From assembly GCF_031877795.1 (NCBI RefSeq), contig NC_133933.1:77001-141000 (forward strand): a stretch of 64,000 bases of DNA. Reading direction: 5' to 3'. This DNA is from Strix aluco (Eukaryota; Chordata; Aves; Strigiformes; Strigidae). Shown here piece after piece: positions 58,301 through 64,000 of this stretch (the first letter of the stretch is position 1; the number at the start of each line of letters is the position of its first letter). The notes beneath the pieces were generated by a model. It was not told the origin of the DNA and searched no databases. It worked only from the letters and a program-made list of their open reading frames with translations. Position numbers and translations under genes: made by a program.

Positions 58301-60814
58301 CCACAGCACCCCCTGCCCCCAGCTCTGATCCTGAGTTGCAGTCCTTGCTGCTTCTACCTCTCCTCCTCTTATTCTTTTCCGATCCCCTCCCTTTCGCACA
58401 AGTGTTTCCACAGGAGTTTCCTCATCTACTTGAGCTTTCCCATTTCATTGTGTATTGCCATCCCAACGCAGGCCAAACAGATGAAAATAAATCACATTTC
58501 TATTCCCTCTATCTTAAAAGCTAAAATTTGTCCATATTGACTGATGGTTACAAGTGTAATTTACTCTGAATTCATCTGAAGCCAAGGATGTAAACCCTCC
58601 ATACCAGTCCCTTACTTAAACTCATCAACTTTATAAAATGTATTCACTCCCTTCCTTCAAGTTTTCACTAACCCTACAGCACAAATATAGTTTTAAGCTA
58701 ACCAGCCTAAGCAATCTCTACATACCCTAAACATCACTGGTTTACATTTCGAAGTTCAACAGTTCTACCTTAAATATGACCCACACACTGTCCCATTCCA
58801 CAAACCTTTCCCCTTTAATTCTCAAATTCATTTCGTATAGCAAGTCTCCCCACTGTCTCACATTTCCACATCTTGACCGTGAACTGCAGACCCCTACCTC
58901 ACAATCCCGTATGTGTACTAACCGCTGTACTTTAACCTACAGAAAGGACTCATCAGAAGCCAGCCCAAGTTAAATAGAAGGTAGGACTTAAAGCTGAACT
59001 ATGGTTAATGATTTTTACTTGTGGGACTGTTTAACTCAGCTTAGTTTACTTTGTTGTATACTGTGTGCTTCACGGTAGAAAAGGGAGAACTGATGTGGGA
59101 ATAGGTACTACGATTTCCACCCCCCCCGGTTACTTTTGCAAAAGAAGAATGCTGACAGAATTTCTGTCTTGAACTCCTTCCAAAAATGCTGTTCAGAGCC
59201 ATCACTCATTTTGCTGGTTGACTTCAAGTCACCCTGTACAAGATGATTGCCTGCCTTTGCAACAGAATACTGTACGACAGACATTCCATTACTCTTACTT
59301 GAAACCCTTCTGGTGAAGTTCAGGAGGAAGTGTAGTAGGCAGGAATAGCTCGAAGTAGGTAATAGCCTTTTGCATGGTGACATCAAACGGACACATTAAA
59401 GGCCTCCATTCATCTAGCATCTCTGCAGTGGCATCTTCTGGAAAATACCTGAAAACAGGGAAACCATTCAACATATACAGGCTTGGCTTTAAAGTTGGGG
59501 TCTTTTATAAACATATTTAGAACTATTTACTAACTTGTCATAAACCTTAGTTTCACAGTACGACCATGTACCCAGGGGCAACAGACAGGCAGTTCCCAAC
59601 TCCACTTAACCTTCACGAAAAACGGAGTTCAGATGAAGGACATCATGGTGCATCATTTTAAGACCATAAATATAAGAATACTCTTGTCTTGTTTAACCAG
59701 AAAAGTTTCTGTACAATGCAAAGCCATTCTGACGTGAAGGCTGGTCAAATTCTAACAATCATGATTCACATTTGATGCAATACAAAGGAAGATTACTTAA
59801 GGCACTAGGAACATTTATCAGAATATTACCAGAACACTGGTTATTTAACTTGTTTTAAAAAAAAATATCCATGCAATGCAGTATTTAAAATGCATACCAG
59901 ATACAACCGTTTATACAACATAATTACTGCAGTTGATATGGGGCCAATTGGGAGCAACATTATCGGTGTCCCAACCTGAAGTTAGATTTTTCAAAAGACA
60001 GATATCACATTTTCATTTTTAAAACAGTGTTTCAATGACTTAGTATTCATAACAGATACCAGAAAAACCAACATTGCAACCTAATGGGTTTTCTTCAGCT
60101 ACAAAACCATATGTATTTTGGACAAGTGTAAGGTTGTCCTAAACATATACTATTAGTTTAGGATAAAAGAGCATCTCCTCCAGGAACGCTCAATGGAGTA
60201 ACACCAGGATGTGAAACAACTGCTCCCATGAAAGCAGGTAACGACAATGGCCACGTGAATGGTAAATAGAAGACATGTCTCTCTGCATCTTTGCAGTACC
60301 TTAAGCTGCTGACAAAGTCGATCAGTGCAGACAGCAACACTAGCTCATGCACACACTTTCCCAGTGAACATAACAGCACAGAAGTGCAAAAGACATAGTG
60401 GCCTTATCTAGTGATATCCTGGCTTAACTACTAGATTTTAAACCAAGGCTGTTAGAAAACCTAACAAACCAAACAACCTTACACTCTGTTTAAATACTGT
60501 AACATGGAACACGCCTGTCATTTTGGTTTTAAGCAGCCTATGAACCTGAGGGACTGATCATTCATAATGCAGTAAAATGGAGAAGTCTCTACCCTCCACC
60601 CCAAACTTCTTCAACGAGGTGAAACAACATCAGCCAAGGAATGACTACTAGGGTGGGGTGCTGTTCTTCTTGTGTCAACAACCACAACAACTTTTCCTCC
60701 CCCTCTTAAAGTACTATTAAACATACAGACTTTAAAAAAAAACCAACCAAACAAACAATGAACACTTACGGTCTGCAGCTCTTCACAAGTGTTTTCAGAA
60801 CACCTTCTACAGAA
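7188..60814 (-). CDS. PSME4: Proteasome activator PA200 (PSME4), 43 of about 47 coding exons; N-terminus outside window
   Basis: PA200 is a large, nuclear, ATP-independent HEAT-repeat activator that caps the 20S proteasome and opens its gate. It promotes acetylation-dependent histone degradation in spermatogenesis and DNA repair (known for the family). The spliced minus-strand reading is nearly collinear with human PA200. Landmarks include [20 protein letters not shown] (exon 4), EEETEKM-type helices (exon 11), the Asn-Phe pair of the bromodomain-like region (CNFLTMD, exon 41), a basic KKRKR nuclear-localisation motif just after it, and the final Tyr-Tyr-Ala that docks between proteasome alpha subunits. 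All 42 exon joins keep phase. 5,032 coding bases give about 1,676 residues, matching human residues 168-1843. No frameshift or internal stop was seen, so the gene looks intact. The start codon is beyond 64000. Two introns use GC donors. Identification is near certain; exact exon edges are hand-called. Confidence 0.97.
8293..8426 (-). CDS. PSME4: PSME4 window exon 42 (about residues 1755-1799)
   Basis: 134 bp. Reads [20 protein letters not shown], then [20 protein letters not shown] and QPIE. Acceptor ATTGCAG, donor GTAAAA. Confidence 0.97.
9072..9200 (+). repeat. G/T-rich low-complexity tract with G-quadruplex potential
   Basis: Six runs of three or more G within 9073-9128 (GGGTGGG, GGG, GGGG, G8, GGGG) separated by T-rich loops, then more GT-rich sequence. 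The G-rich strand is the template strand for PSME4. Confidence 0.75.
9790..9952 (-). CDS. PSME4: PSME4 window exon 41 (about residues 1701-1755): bromodomain-like core and basic NLS motif
   Basis: 163 bp. Reads [20 protein letters not shown], then [20 protein letters not shown]. By counting, the Asn-Phe pair falls at 1716-1717, the residues implicated in acetyl-histone binding in mammals. KKRKR is a typical nuclear-localisation cluster. Donor GTAAGA. Confidence 0.97.
10874..10895. repeat. 22-bp perfect palindrome
   Basis: The half-site CACTTGCTTTT is followed immediately by its reverse complement with no spacer. It contains E-box-like CACTTG on both arms. Confidence 0.95.
12720..12739 (+). 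repeat. A20 homopolymer
   Basis: Uninterrupted A run following AATAAG. It could be a retrosequence tail or simple slippage. No convincing target-site duplication was found. Confidence 0.9.
14541..14542 (-). other. PSME4: GC splice donor (intron after window exon 40)
   Basis: The context is GAG|GCAAGT, the classic GC-AG donor consensus. It is required to join EDEQLE to VREMAA. The intron is 4.6 kb. Confidence 0.88.
14543..14698 (-). CDS. PSME4: PSME4 window exon 40 (about residues 1649-1700), GC donor
   Basis: 156 bp, phase 0. Reads [20 protein letters not shown], then [20 protein letters not shown] and EDEQLE. The join to VREMAATT of exon 41 needs the donor GCAAGT, making a second GC-AG intron. 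This begins the bromodomain-like region described for mammalian PA200. Confidence 0.96.
15749..15877 (-). CDS. PSME4: PSME4 window exon 39 (about residues 1606-1648)
   Basis: 129 bp, phase 0. Reads [20 protein letters not shown], then [20 protein letters not shown] and LKQ. Acceptor CTATAG, donor GTGAGT. Confidence 0.97.
15987..16060 (+). repeat. Diverged two-copy tandem duplication
   Basis: CTAGGAAAAATACAATCAAT and CTAGGAAAAACAATCAATAT begin two roughly 30-bp units, about 43 bp apart, within the intron between exons 38 and 39. Confidence 0.6.
16842..16927 (-). CDS. PSME4: PSME4 window exon 38 (about residues 1577-1605)
   Basis: 86 bp. Reads [20 protein letters not shown] then ELLPLFFK. Acceptor AAAACAG, donor GTATAT. 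Confidence 0.96.
17232..17440 (-). CDS. PSME4: PSME4 window exon 37 (about residues 1507-1577)
   Basis: 209 bp. Reads [20 protein letters not shown], then [20 protein letters not shown] and QGIKLLKT. The donor is GTGAGT after the first base of an Ile codon. Confidence 0.97.
18071..18202 (-). CDS. PSME4: PSME4 window exon 36 (about residues 1463-1507)
   Basis: 132 bp. Reads [20 protein letters not shown], then [20 protein letters not shown] and RIG. Donor GTGAGT. Confidence 0.97.
18594..18685 (-). CDS. PSME4: PSME4 window exon 35 (about residues 1433-1463)
   Basis: 92 bp. Reads [20 protein letters not shown] then [10 protein letters not shown]. Acceptor TTTTCAG, donor GTAAGA. Confidence 0.96.
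19520..19624 (-). CDS. PSME4: PSME4 window exon 34 (about residues 1398-1432)
   Basis: 105 bp, phase 0. Reads [20 protein letters not shown] then [15 protein letters not shown]. Acceptor CTGAGCAG, donor GTAAGT. Confidence 0.96.
20403..20555 (-). CDS. PSME4: PSME4 window exon 33 (about residues 1347-1397)
   Basis: 153 bp, phase 0. Reads [20 protein letters not shown], then [20 protein letters not shown] and HWTFEK. Donor GTGCTG is poor; reading through it gives Val-Leu-Lys-stop. Confidence 0.96.
20899..21024 (-). CDS. PSME4: PSME4 window exon 32 (about residues 1305-1346)
   Basis: 126 bp, phase 0. Reads [20 protein letters not shown], then [19 protein letters not shown]. Acceptor GTTACAG, donor GTAACT. 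Confidence 0.97.
21724..21793 (-). CDS. PSME4: PSME4 window exon 31 (about residues 1281-1304)
   Basis: 70 bp. Reads [20 protein letters not shown] then LTE. Acceptor ATTCAG, donor GTAAGG. Confidence 0.94.
22317..22470 (-). CDS. PSME4: PSME4 window exon 30 (about residues 1230-1281)
   Basis: 154 bp. Reads [20 protein letters not shown], then [20 protein letters not shown] and [10 protein letters not shown]. Donor GTGAGT. A longer open frame overlapping here is a shifted frame, not the protein. Confidence 0.95.
23005..23086 (-). CDS. PSME4: PSME4 window exon 29 (about residues 1203-1230)
   Basis: 82 bp. Reads [20 protein letters not shown] then PICPYEI. Donor GTAGGT. Joins [10 protein letters not shown] of exon 30. 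Confidence 0.94.
23630..23759 (-). CDS. PSME4: PSME4 window exon 28 (about residues 1159-1202)
   Basis: 130 bp. Reads [20 protein letters not shown], then [10 protein letters not shown]. The donor GTAAAA after AAG gives the human-like RK ending. A GTAAGG four bases upstream within the codons would shift the frame. Confidence 0.95.
24569..24622 (-). CDS. PSME4: PSME4 window exon 27 (about residues 1141-1159)
   Basis: 54 bp. Reads [17 protein letters not shown] plus two bases of Leu. Acceptor CATCAG, donor GTAAGT. Confidence 0.95.
24734..24773 (+). repeat. Purine (GA)-rich tract
   Basis: Nearly pure G/A for about 40 bases, including GGAGG and GGAAGGAAGG units. Appears as a pyrimidine tract in the PSME4 transcript. 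Confidence 0.75.
24948..25084 (-). CDS. PSME4: PSME4 window exon 26 (about residues 1096-1141)
   Basis: 137 bp. Reads [20 protein letters not shown], a loop clearly diverged from human but of equal length, then [13 protein letters not shown]. Donor GTGAGT. This is the least conserved exon seen. Confidence 0.93.
25806..26015 (-). CDS. PSME4: PSME4 window exon 25 (about residues 1026-1095)
   Basis: 210 bp, phase 0. Reads [20 protein letters not shown], then [20 protein letters not shown] and [11 protein letters not shown]. Donor GTAAGT. Confidence 0.97.
26016..27528 (-). other. 1.5-kb intron with a compositionally distinct block
   Basis: The part from about 26330 to 27130 is richer in G and less A/T-repetitive than flanking introns. 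It includes two copies of a GCACAGAGAAAGGAGG-like motif near 26980-27015. It might be an old transposable-element insertion, but no family was recognised. Confidence 0.35.
27529..27660 (-). CDS. PSME4: PSME4 window exon 24 (about residues 982-1025)
   Basis: 132 bp, phase 0. Reads [20 protein letters not shown], then [20 protein letters not shown] and KQFK. Acceptor CCCACAG, donor GTATTG. Confidence 0.96.
28522..28617 (-). CDS. PSME4: PSME4 window exon 23 (about residues 950-981)
   Basis: 96 bp, phase 0. Reads [20 protein letters not shown] then [12 protein letters not shown]. Donor GTAAGG. Confidence 0.96.
28767..28829 (-). CDS. PSME4: PSME4 window exon 22 (about residues 929-949)
   Basis: 63 bp, phase 0. 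Reads [20 protein letters not shown] then Glu. Acceptor TTTACAG, donor GTAGTA. Confidence 0.96.
29325..29423 (-). CDS. PSME4: PSME4 window exon 21 (about residues 896-928)
   Basis: 99 bp, phase 0. Reads [20 protein letters not shown] then [13 protein letters not shown]. Donor GTCAGT. Confidence 0.96.
29507..29562 (-). CDS. PSME4: PSME4 window exon 20 (about residues 877-895)
   Basis: 56 bp. Reads [18 protein letters not shown]. Acceptor ATTGCAG, donor GTACAC (weak). Followed by an 83-bp intron. Confidence 0.94.
29746..29802 (-). CDS. PSME4: PSME4 window exon 19 (about residues 858-877)
   Basis: 57 bp. Reads [19 protein letters not shown]. Acceptor TTTATAG, donor GTAAGT. Confidence 0.94.
30826..30841 (+). 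repeat. (CA)8 microsatellite
   Basis: Eight uninterrupted CA units, 43 bases from the donor of exon 18. Confidence 0.9.
30885..30940 (-). CDS. PSME4: PSME4 window exon 18 (about residues 839-858)
   Basis: 56 bp. Reads [18 protein letters not shown], matching human [18 protein letters not shown]. Acceptor CATGCAG, donor GTAAGT. Confidence 0.95.
30941..40085 (-). other. 9.1-kb PSME4 intron (exons 17-18), longest in the window
   Basis: The flanking coding phases join directly with the human-like protein, so no constitutive exon is missing. The interior has only short chance frames, a G/T-rich patch at about 31645-31695 and AT-rich sequence. No RNA gene or mobile element was recognised. Confidence 0.6.
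40086..40181 (-). CDS. PSME4: PSME4 window exon 17 (about residues 807-839)
   Basis: 96 bp. Reads [20 protein letters not shown] then [11 protein letters not shown]. The acceptor is TTTTTTAAG, an AAG type. Donor GTAAGT. The following intron is the longest in the window, 9,145 bp. Confidence 0.94.
42316..42473 (-). CDS. PSME4: PSME4 window exon 16 (about residues 755-807)
   Basis: 158 bp. Reads [20 protein letters not shown], then [18 protein letters not shown]. Diverges from human at [10 protein letters not shown] (human HCGDGKLEMS) with no length change. Donor GTTAGT. Confidence 0.95.
44505..44506 (-). other. PSME4: GC splice donor (intron after window exon 15)
   Basis: The context is AAG|GCAAGG. 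It is the only cut that joins FPIK to DWGK in frame. The acceptor side, CTATAG, is ordinary. Confidence 0.85.
44507..44722 (-). CDS. PSME4: PSME4 window exon 15 (about residues 683-754), GC donor
   Basis: 216 bp, phase 0. Reads [20 protein letters not shown], then [20 protein letters not shown] and on to EYFPIK. The frame into DWGKPGDLW of exon 16 requires cutting after AAG at GCAAGG, a GC-AG intron. No in-frame GT serves here. Confidence 0.95.
45275..45342 (-). CDS. PSME4: PSME4 window exon 14 (about residues 660-682)
   Basis: 68 bp. Reads [20 protein letters not shown] then LSE. Donor GTATTG is weak, but the join to ITRVDGKK in exon 15 matches human. Confidence 0.95.
45791..45860 (-). CDS. 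PSME4: PSME4 window exon 13 (about residues 637-660)
   Basis: 70 bp. Reads [20 protein letters not shown] then LTV and the first base of Asn. Donor GTAAGT. Confidence 0.95.
46192..46290 (-). CDS. PSME4: PSME4 window exon 12 (about residues 604-636)
   Basis: 99 bp, phase 0. Reads [20 protein letters not shown] then [13 protein letters not shown]. Acceptor CTTTTAG, donor GTGAGA. Confidence 0.97.
47716..47866 (-). CDS. PSME4: PSME4 window exon 11 (about residues 553-603)
   Basis: 151 bp. Reads [20 protein letters not shown], then [20 protein letters not shown] and QCSKDIFK. Donor GTATGT. Confidence 0.97.
47963..48027 (-). CDS. PSME4: PSME4 window exon 10 (about residues 532-553)
   Basis: 65 bp. 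Reads [20 protein letters not shown] then Asp and two bases of Arg. Donor GTAAGT. Separated from exon 11 by a 96-bp intron. Confidence 0.96.
49088..49165 (+). repeat. G/T-rich tract ending in a T17 run
   Basis: TTTTGGGGTGTTTTGGGTTT-type sequence followed by T-rich sequence and a 17-base T run at 49149-49165. Resembles the tracts at 9.1 and 31.6 kb. Confidence 0.7.
49420..49590 (-). mobile_element. Decayed CR1-type LINE 3' fragment
   Basis: The plus strand reads GACCTCTGGAGACCTGTAGT then CCAACCTCCCTCCACTCGAA, then CAGGGCCTTGTGCAGCTCAG followed by TTTTGA, then ACAACAACCTGTCA. In order, these match the antisense of avian CR1 near its 3' end. The element lies on the minus strand and is truncated and mutated with no coding capacity. 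The match is from memory. Confidence 0.7.
49780..49869 (-). CDS. PSME4: PSME4 window exon 9 (about residues 502-531)
   Basis: 90 bp, phase 0. Reads [20 protein letters not shown] then [10 protein letters not shown]. Acceptor CAACAG, donor GTAAGA. Confidence 0.96.
50519..50705 (-). CDS. PSME4: PSME4 window exon 8 (about residues 439-501)
   Basis: 187 bp. Reads [20 protein letters not shown], then [20 protein letters not shown] and FSKCM. Donor GTGAGT. Ends at a codon boundary. Confidence 0.97.
52270..52535 (-). CDS. PSME4: PSME4 window exon 7 (about residues 351-439)
   Basis: 266 bp, the largest coding exon in the window. Starts [20 protein letters not shown] and ends ELVIPPVLE plus two bases of Lys. 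Includes [20 protein letters not shown]. Donor GTAAGT. Confidence 0.97.
53451..53543 (-). CDS. PSME4: PSME4 window exon 6 (about residues 320-350)
   Basis: 93 bp, phase 0. Reads [20 protein letters not shown] and on to NNGRWL. Acceptor TTTTTTACAG, donor GTGAGT. Confidence 0.97.
54038..54043 (-). other. PSME4: GTNNGT tandem splice donor after window exon 5
   Basis: GTTGGTAACT contains donors four bases apart. The first gives the conserved MMGGPSK join. The second would add four bases and place a stop codon a few codons into exon 6. Confidence 0.8.
54044..54166 (-). CDS. PSME4: PSME4 window exon 5 (about residues 279-319), tandem donor
   Basis: 123 bp, phase 0. Reads from [16 protein letters not shown] to [10 protein letters not shown]. 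Only the upstream donor, GTTGGT, keeps the frame into GGPSKLVQ of exon 6. A better-looking GTAACT lies 4 bases further downstream at 54038-54039. Confidence 0.92.
54656..54730 (-). CDS. PSME4: PSME4 window exon 4 (about residues 254-278)
   Basis: 75 bp, phase 0 at both ends. Contains [20 protein letters not shown], one of the most conserved N-terminal PA200 stretches. Acceptor TTTTCAG; donor GTAATA is rather weak. Confidence 0.97.
54731..58074 (-). other. 3.3-kb PSME4 intron (exons 3-4)
   Basis: Somewhat richer in G+C than most introns here, with several chance frames of 60-110 codons on both strands. None was recognised as a protein. An A15 run lies at 57969-57983. Confidence 0.5.
58075..58138 (-). 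CDS. PSME4: PSME4 window exon 3 (about residues 232-253)
   Basis: 64 bp. Reads [20 protein letters not shown] then Gly. Donor GTAAGT. The next coding bases lie 3.3 kb downstream in exon 4. Confidence 0.95.
58139..60769 (-). other. PSME4 introns between exons 1 and 3
   Basis: 58170-58980 is C/T-rich on the plus strand. No gene recognised apart from exon 2. Confidence 0.55.
59299..59448 (-). CDS. PSME4: PSME4 window exon 2 (about residues 182-232)
   Basis: 150 bp. Reads [20 protein letters not shown] and continues through the helix that includes [17 protein letters not shown]. Acceptor TTTTCAG, donor GTAAGA. Phases join with exons 1 and 3. Confidence 0.95.
60770..60814 (-). CDS. PSME4: PSME4 window exon 1 (about residues 167-182)
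   Basis: 45 bp. Reads [14 protein letters not shown], close to the human [14 protein letters not shown] stretch. Acceptor is a T-rich tract ending CAG; donor is GTAAGT. It begins with one base completing a codon and ends two bases into Pro. Confidence 0.93.
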
Positions 60815-61846
60815 CTGAAACAAGAGAGGAGACATTAGGGATAGTGTATTACAAAATTTCCATGACAGCACAAAATAAGCAACCGTTTGCTGAGTTTTCC
60901 CTCAAGAGCTTCAGGTAACGCTGACACAATTAGATGTCTTCTGTGAACATGCAGCAGCTAATTGCCTTCTACACAGACCTAACCACAAGGACTGAATTTG
61001 CTCTGCTCAACTCCCAGTTCTACTCTTCCTATACTACTCGATTTACTGCATTTAGGTGAAGAGTGAAGAAGTGTTATGGTTCTGTTATAATATCCATCCT
61101 ATGTTTTATCCATGAACCACCAGCAGAGCAAGATAACTTCTTGGGGAAATTGAAAACCCAAACAGAACAAATGTGTTTATGGACTTTATAAATATTTGTA
61201 ACGTAAATAAAGGCAATGCACTTCAGAAAGTTGTTACTAGATTCCAAATACGGTTTTCAATCTGGTTTTGATTTTTGTCCAGTAGTTCTAAGAAAGACAA
61301 GTGAACTATCTGCAAATCAATGGTTATTTCATTAGCTTCCCTCAGAATTAACAGCTGATTCCAAAAGTGTTTTCACCCACAGCAAGAAAACTTACTTCAG
61401 AAATCATTTTAATAGGAATTGTCACAGGTTGCCATCAAACCACTGAAAAAAGACTAAGTCTCAGAATAAACTCAAAGAATAAAAGGGAGAGGGAGGTGAG
61501 CAAGATCCAACAATGGAACCATAAAGATAGTAAATTACCATGTTACTCAAATTTTGTGTTAATTACAAGACAAGCTCAAGACTAAATTGCACTTTTACCA
61601 AAAAACATTTGCTGAATTAAAAAAAGAAAAGCACGCTTTCTGACAGAAGAACTTCCTCTATGTTTTAGTTGTACTTTCTGTACTCTTAACAGAAAAACCA
61701 CAGCCTTTAGTTCATCATGAAAAACTATCATACATAAATGCTATTTTGATCAGAAAAAGATGGTACAAATGTATCATCTTTAGAGTTTTACCAAAGATCC
61801 GTTTAGGTCAATTAATGGAGATACACAACTACTGAGCATGCACACA

Positions 61847-61862
61847 CTCTCTCTCTCTCTCT
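61847..61862 (+). repeat. (CT)8 microsatellite
   Basis: Eight uninterrupted CT units following a short CA run. Confidence 0.9.
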
Positions 61863-61977
61863 AGTCCTGCACAACATAAACTGATCCCATACAAGCCAGG
61901 AGAAATATAAAATGGATAAACCACTATTTCCCTTCAACATCTCAACATTCAATGCAAGCCAACAAAAGCCCACTCAC

Positions 61978-62136
61978 TCCTCATAACAGTACTTCAGCTC
62001 AAGTAGCTCTCTAGAAGATGCAAATCCTGTACATTTCATGAAGCAGTGACAAAGTAAATCCATGATCTCTCCCAGAATGAAAATTTTGAGCTCACTGACA
62101 GCTTCTACTATGTGAAGAGGAATGGCCAACCATCCA
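61978..62136 (-). other. Exon-like open segment (possible cassette exon)
   Basis: 159 bp, fully open on the minus strand. It has a long T-rich tract ending TTTAG on the acceptor side and GTGAGT on the donor side. Its phase matches the insertion point between the upstream exon and window exon 1. It encodes 52 full residues beginning GWLAIPLHIVEAVSELKIFI. It does not resemble PA200 or any protein I recognise, and may be a chance pseudo-exon. Confidence 0.35.
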
Positions 62137-64000
62137 CTAAACAAAAACAACATCAAACTCTGCAAGAAGCTCATAAAGATTCTGGGTTGAAGTGAATTCT
62201 GTTCTTGAAAGAGTTAGAAATAGGTAACAGTTGTTCCAGGAGTAGACAAATGAAGCATGAACCAGCAACATGCCTTAAAAGCATTAAAGATTAACATAGA
62301 AAAAAGTTTCTGTGACAAAATAAAGAAAAAAACTATCCCCATACTGAAGTAAACCATTGCTAAGGAGAACCTGATAAGAAACACTGATGCCAGAGATGAC
62401 CAAGTCTTTGAAATCTACAAGCTCTCAGTCAGATCTCCGCATTTGTTAGTGGACAAGAGCAAAGAAGAAAGATTGGAAGGGATGTCCCCTTCTGTCTTCT
62501 GATCACAAATTTGGAATGGAAGCTAGAAAGTAAAAAATAGCAGCAGACAATATGGTACATAAGGAAACTTTCATCTCAGACAGTTTAATTACAGACCAAC
62601 CACAGAAGACATCTTGTAAAATTCCTGTTTGATGACTGCTAGTTAGAAAAGGGCAGGACAAGAGAGCTGGGGAGAACAAGAGACAGCTGGTTAATGTTGT
62701 CATTATCACTTTGGACCAACTCTCACTAACTTTTTAGCAGTCGCTTCTGTTCCACTTTTGGTTAGACCTTCTGTTACTGCAGAATTGATCCAAAATATGT
62801 ACAGTTATCCCCCTCACAAATTTCTGTACGCTGCTCGACTAGTTAACCTAGCCACAGACTAACAGAGCACAACAGCAGACAACTCTACACTTAAACCGCA
62901 CTGGGGTGGATCACCCTGCCATAGTTTGTACTCCTGCCCTTGCTCGGGTACTTAATGCTGACGATTTGGATAAGGTATTACCTTTGTAATCGAGAGATAA
63001 TGAAGCCACTTACACTGGAAGGTCTCCCCTATTAGTTACCGAAACAACAGCATATTTAACAACATAAAGGAAAATGTCTCATCCCATTCCGTTTTCTTTG
63101 CTTTTATCTCCTCCTTATTACCTGAAGTATTTTTAGTTTATCATTGTATCTTGCCACATGGATATATTTAAAACACCCAACAATGCTATTAACCCACTAG
63201 TCATCATTTTGGCACTACATGACTATTTTCCTCTTTTGTAAAGGACGTGACCACATTAATGCATAAATCTGGGGGTTTATTCCCCTGCATTTTCAAAGAG
63301 AAACATGTTTAAACACACACTATCGACCCTTACTTTATCAAAAAGCAGTAAAAGCACAATTTTCAGTTTTTCAGGACAGATTAAGACCTTAAGTGAAATT
63401 CTAGCGCTGCAGTGGACACTCCATTACAAGAGCCTAAATTAAGACAATGAAAAGAGCAACCAGCTATAGTTTCACAAATTGTTTTAGTGAATTTCTAATT
63501 ACAGTGAGCCAAATACCAATCTCTCATTGGATTAGTATAGCTAAAAACTTCTTCCTAAACAACCCCAAACAAAGCAAAAGACACTGCAATTCCACTTATA
63601 CCAGTCTTCTGAGTCTACACACACACACCGAAACTCCTGATACACTTTTCACTGCAAAAATTTACAGTAAACTTTTCAGACACAGACACTTTGTTTCAGA
63701 CTTCACAGCTACAAGGTTGTTACTGGGTGTCTTTTCCAGCAGGTATTACCTCACTGCTAAAGCTCTTTCCATGATTTCATCGTTTTTAATAGTAAGGTAC
63801 ACTTACTCAGTAACATGCACTCCTACACCAATACTGACTTGGTCCATATTCAGACACAGCAATTATCCAAACGTAAAATTTACCCTTCATTTGACCCCTG
63901 AAGTATGTATGCTGGTTAAATTAGTTAGCATATAGCCACTTCATCAGCCACTTCACACACGCTATCTTGTTCCCCAATTAGAAAGGTTTACATACAGTGC

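Larger units (their letters stand above)
60815..64000 (-). other. Start of the upstream PSME4 intron
   Basis: The exon ending in the human-like NWFPN stretch was not found, so it should lie beyond 64000. Contains the exon-like segment at 61978-62136, a (CT)8 repeat at 61847-61862 and a 162-codon plus-strand frame that looks like chance. Confidence 0.55.

Noticed and set aside
63447-63935. 162-codon plus-strand open frame, the longest in the window
   Set aside because: No recognisable motif or domain. Composition follows the AT-rich intron. It lacks splice or promoter context, and a frame this long is plausible by chance in 64 kb.

Overview
The window is a piece of a vertebrate nuclear genome, most likely a bird. 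It is AT-rich, intron-dominated and poor in repeats. It has a decayed CR1-type LINE fragment near 49.4-49.6 kb and carries essentially one gene. There are no bacterial-style operons, tRNAs, rRNAs or CRISPR arrays. Almost all open reading frames are chance frames inside introns.

The gene is PSME4, which encodes proteasome activator PA200. It lies on the minus strand from about 60.8 kb down to its stop codon at 7188-7190. I could place 43 coding exons by translating the minus strand, checking AG/GT (or GC) borders and checking that every reading phase joins. Together they give 5,032 coding bases. Aligned by eye to the remembered human protein (1,843 residues), they cover about residue 168 to the C-terminus with no net length change. 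The missing first ~167 residues, the promoter and the 5' UTR should lie beyond position 64000. Exon numbers used here (1 to 43) count only exons inside this window, in transcript order, from high to low coordinates.

Layout: 1-4900 is intergenic or downstream sequence with one GC-rich, CAG-containing patch. 4910-7187 is the probable 3' UTR, with two poly(A) signals and a well-formed candidate UTR intron. 7188-30940 holds exons 43 to 18, which encode the C-terminal HEAT-repeat arch, the acetyl-lysine-binding bromodomain-like part, a basic nuclear-localisation motif and the terminal Tyr-Tyr-Ala. 30941-40085 is a 9.1-kb intron with nothing recognised. 40086-60814 holds exons 17 to 1. 60815-64000 is the start of the next upstream intron, which contains a phase-compatible, exon-like 159-bp open segment.

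The most interesting observations concern RNA processing rather than a new protein system: two GC-AG introns in one gene; a GTNNGT tandem donor whose alternative use would cause immediate truncation; a splice donor four bases after the stop codon paired with a strong acceptor upstream of an AATAAA; and the possible cassette exon. I did not find an undescribed multi-gene system. Family comparisons are from memory, not from a search.
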